From NCBI GenBank assembly GCA_030628305.1, contig DAOVRE010000048.1, positions 1 through 9,122 of the forward strand: a DNA stretch of 9,122 nt, in the 5' to 3' direction. The translations under genes were made by a program, and so were the position numbers. Below are positions 7,086-9,122 of this stretch, piece by piece (within the stretch, counting starts at the first letter, position 1; each line of letters opens with the position of its first letter). Origin of the DNA: Candidatus Heimdallarchaeota archaeon (GTDB lineage: Archaea > Asgardarchaeota > Heimdallarchaeia > Heimdallarchaeales > Heimdallarchaeaceae). The notes under the pieces are model-generated. The model had not been told where the DNA came from. It did no database searches and was given only the letters and a program-made list of their open reading frames with translations.

Positions 7086-7141
7086 AGCTACAATGCACGT
7101 AACTTTCCATAGAACAAACAAGATGCATTCTCATCACAAGA

Positions 7142-7148
7142 TTTTTTT
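7142..7148 (+). terminator. Candidate oligo-T terminator after nrdJ
   Basis: Seven consecutive T residues lie 57 bases after the nrdJ stop and 23 bases before the next start. Archaeal RNA polymerase can terminate on oligo-T in the non-template strand without a hairpin, and no hairpin is apparent here. In AT-rich DNA a T7 run is weak evidence. Confidence 0.35.
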
Positions 7149-7171
7149 GCAATGAATATAATTCTCCATTA

Positions 7172-8230
7172 ATGATAATCTGGTTTGACACTGTTACTGC
7201 TAAAGAACCTTTGTTATTTAATGCATTAGCTCTTGAACTTGAAAAAGAAGGTCATGAGACATTATTCACATGTAGAGATTATGATTATATTGTAAGTTTA
7301 TTTGACTTATTACAGAGAGATGTGAAGGTATTTGGTAAGCATGGAGGAAGTTCACTCTATGGAAAATTAATGGCGGGTAATAAGAGAATAGAGCTACTTG
7401 CAAATTATATTAACAATCTGGATGCAAAACCTGATTACCACATCTCATTTTCAAGCCCTGAATCAACACGAGTTGCTTTTGGACTCGGGATTCCAACAAT
7501 CACTATTAACGATTCACCTCACGCTAAAGCCGTTGGAAAGCTAACAGTTCCTCTTTCAAAATATTTAGTTTATAGTTCGAGTATACCCAAAGAAAACTGG
7601 TTAGTTTTAGGTGCACTAGAGGAACAACTACAACCTTATGATGGAATTGATGAAGTAGCATGGCTTCTAAATTTCGAGCCAAATCCTGAAGTTCTAAGTC
7701 AGCTCTCTCTTACAGTGGAAGATCATTTTATTGTAGCTAGACCCGAAGAAAGCAGTGCATCTTACATGCTCGAACTAGGAATCGGTGGTCTTACCTATCT
7801 TGATTTGATTCTAGAAGAAATTTTTACAGTATATGAGGGAAAAGTTGTGATGTTTCCTAGATATGAAACACAAAAAGAAGCTTTGGTGAAAAAATTTGGA
7901 GACAAACTCATCATTCCACCTAAAGCAGTGGATACATTATCCCTCTATTACTATTCTGATCTCTGCATTACTGGAGGAGCTACAATGGCACGGGAAGCCG
8001 CTGCAATTGGGACGCCTTCCATTTCATACTACCCTCAACCTTTAGATGTGTTAGAATATATTACTTCTATTGGTATACCTTTGTATAATGAATACACAGT
8101 AGATCAAGCAATTGAAAGGGCCAAAATTTTAATTAAAAAAACAGCTGAGAAAAGTTCGATTAGACAAAAAACAAAACAAATTTTACAAGAACTTGAATCT
8201 CCCATAGAAAAAATTGTGAGCTTATTGTGA
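7172..8230 (+). CDS. DUF354 family protein (GT-B glycosyltransferase-like)
   Basis: This 352-residue protein has family-typical length and motifs. The N-terminus is MIIWFDT followed by KE and GHETLFTCRDYD (27-38). Next come FGKHGGSSLYGKL (54-66) and SSPESTRVAFGLGIPTITIN (94-113) with SPHA after it. RPEE (190-193) follows, and then DLCITGGATMAREAAAIGTP (263-282). The two-lobed layout and the last GG-xx-xRE-A motif resemble GT-B enzymes such as UDP-GlcNAc 2-epimerase and MurG-like transferases, which bind the sugar nucleotide with this C-terminal region. No signal peptide or membrane helix is seen, so it is probably cytosolic. The ATG is the only standard start after an in-frame TAA at 7100-7102. 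No Shine-Dalgarno is visible. Biochemical function is unknown for the family. A role in making a surface or glycan precursor is only an inference, and neighbours do not support a specific pathway. Confidence 0.85.
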   Translation: MIIWFDTVTAKEPLLFNALALELEKEGHETLFTCRDYDYIVSLFDLLQRDVKVFGKHGGSSLYGKLMAGNKRIELLANYINNLDAKPDYHISFSSPESTRVAFGLGIPTITINDSPHAKAVGKLTVPLSKYLVYSSSIPKENWLVLGALEEQLQPYDGIDEVAWLLNFEPNPEVLSQLSLTVEDHFIVARPEESSASYMLELGIGGLTYLDLILEEIFTVYEGKVVMFPRYETQKEALVKKFGDKLIIPPKAVDTLSLYYYSDLCITGGATMAREAAAIGTPSISYYPQPLDVLEYITSIGIPLYNEYTVDQAIERAKILIKKTAEKSSIRQKTKQILQELESPIEKIVSLL

Positions 8231-8267
8231 CATTTCTATCTAGATTCCTCATGTTTTTACGCAAAGA

Positions 8268-8275
8268 TTTAATTT
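8268..8275 (+). promoter_or_regulatory. Candidate TATA box for the aminotransferase gene
   Basis: TTTAATTT centred about 32 bases before the ATG at 8304 would place transcription start near 8298, giving a nearly leaderless mRNA. This fits the absence of a Shine-Dalgarno. A T5 run at 8254-8258, about 25 bases after the preceding stop, may help end the upstream transcript. Both are weak calls in AT-rich DNA. Confidence 0.28.
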
Positions 8276-8303
8276 TGATGTGTTAATCATCAGTTGAATA
8301 TAG

Positions 8304-9122
8304 ATGAATTTTACTTCAGAGAAACTTAAAAAAATCAAGCCAAGTGGGATAAGAGAGATGTTTGCTAAATCTCAAGGAATAGAAAATGTTATCTCTCTTG
8401 GAATAGGTGCTCCTGATATCCATACTCCAGCTGAATTGAAAGAAGCACTTAAACAAGCTGTTGACGATAACTTCAACAATTATGGACAAACTCCCGGTTA
8501 TCTAGGATTAAGAGAAGCAATCACCAAGAAATACAAAGCAGATTATGGCGTTGACTATAGTGCTATTGATGGAACAATTGTAACTTGTGGTGGTGTTCAA
8601 TTAATCTACATAGCACTCCAAACTTATCTTTCACAAGGAGATGAAGTATTAATCCAAGATCCTTGTTTTCTAACTTATCCTAGACAAGTTACTCTAGCTG
8701 GAGGTAAAACTGTCTGGATGCCTTCCACAAAAAATTTTGAGATTGACATTGAAAAGACAAAGGAGTTAATTACGGATAGAACTAAAGCTATAATGCTAAA
8801 CTTTCCTTCCAACCCAACAGGAGCTGTAATGAGTAGAGAAGAATCGAAAGCAATGGTTGATATTGCGGTTGATAATGATCTGCTTATTCTTAGTGATGAA
8901 GTATACGAATATTATACCTTTGATGATTCTAAACATGTTCATATAGGTTCAATTAATGGTGCTTACGAAAGAACAATTACAATTAACTCCTTCTCCAAAA
9001 CATATGCCATACCTGGTTGGAGGATGGGCTATGGAGTAACAACACCTGAACTGATGAAACCTATGTTAGGTTATCATGGATTTGTTGTAGCAAATGCAAC
9101 AACACCAACACAAGTTGCTTTA
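8304..9122 (+). CDS. PLP-dependent class I/II aminotransferase, aspartate aminotransferase-like (partial)
   Basis: The first 273 residues are present; the reading frame is open at the right edge and the family is usually near 390 residues, so about 110-120 are missing. The start is firm because an in-frame TAG (8301-8303) sits directly before the ATG. Fold-type I landmarks are KPSGIREMF (12-20), SLGIGAPDIHTP (31-42), Tyr60 in NYGQTPGYLGLREAI, NFPSNPTG with Asn170, LSDEVYEYY with Asp198 (pyridine nitrogen contact) and Tyr201, and SFSKTYAIPGWRMGY with Schiff-base Lys232 and phosphate-binding Arg240. It should be a cytosolic transaminase exchanging an amino group between an amino acid and a 2-oxoacid. 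The closest type is the archaeal aspartate aminotransferase group. The substrate cannot be fixed because the C-terminal carboxylate-binding Arg region is outside the window. Alanine or aromatic transaminases are alternatives. Confidence 0.92.
   Translation, partial: MNFTSEKLKKIKPSGIREMFAKSQGIENVISLGIGAPDIHTPAELKEALKQAVDDNFNNYGQTPGYLGLREAITKKYKADYGVDYSAIDGTIVTCGGVQLIYIALQTYLSQGDEVLIQDPCFLTYPRQVTLAGGKTVWMPSTKNFEIDIEKTKELITDRTKAIMLNFPSNPTGAVMSREESKAMVDIAVDNDLLILSDEVYEYYTFDDSKHVHIGSINGAYERTITINSFSKTYAIPGWRMGYGVTTPELMKPMLGYHGFVVANATTPTQVAL

Noticed and set aside
7086..7171. A small gene or hairpin terminator between nrdJ and the DUF354 gene
   Set aside because: The ATG at 7152 is out of frame with the DUF354 gene and gives no plausible product. 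No stable stem is visible before the T-run.

Overview
The window looks archaeal. It is AT-rich by eye. A minus-strand protein carries an archaeal type IV prepilin signal (KKRAVSPIVA), the gene after nrdJ encodes a DUF354 protein (a family well represented in archaea), and Shine-Dalgarno signals are weak or missing. Gene content and AT-richness would suit an uncultured lineage such as an Asgard archaeon, but the sequence alone does not fix the lineage.

Layout. (1) 1-742, minus strand: the N-terminal 247 residues of a secreted, type IV pilin-like protein that runs off the left edge. (2) 743-1073: a divergent intergenic region with TATA-like elements and no gene. (3) 1074-7085, plus strand: a 2003-residue precursor of an adenosylcobalamin-dependent (class II) ribonucleotide reductase, NrdJ. 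Three inteins interrupt it (423, 448 and 411 residues). Joining the exteins in silico gives a continuous 721-residue enzyme with an intact class II catalytic core, a TSCPD domain and a cysteine-rich tail. (4) 7172-8230, plus: a DUF354 glycosyltransferase-like protein of unknown function. (5) 8304-9122, plus: the first 273 residues of a PLP-dependent fold-type I aminotransferase, cut by the right edge. The three plus-strand genes have 70-90 base gaps containing T-runs or TATA-like sequence, so they may be separately transcribed. No shared pathway is evident.

The main interest is the intein array. Each intein keeps both LAGLIDADG motifs and a block-B TxxH, yet each departs from the usual His-Asn/(Cys, Ser, Thr) exit junction. 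Intein 1 ends Ser-Asn. Intein 2 ends His-Asn but is followed by Arg instead of a nucleophile. Intein 3 ends Val-Asp directly before the cysteine that carries the catalytic thiyl radical. All three must be removed for an active reductase, so the efficiency and mechanism of splicing, especially for intein 2, are open questions. The extein just after intein 3 also shows a sharp local change of codon choice that could be a co-conversion or recombination footprint.
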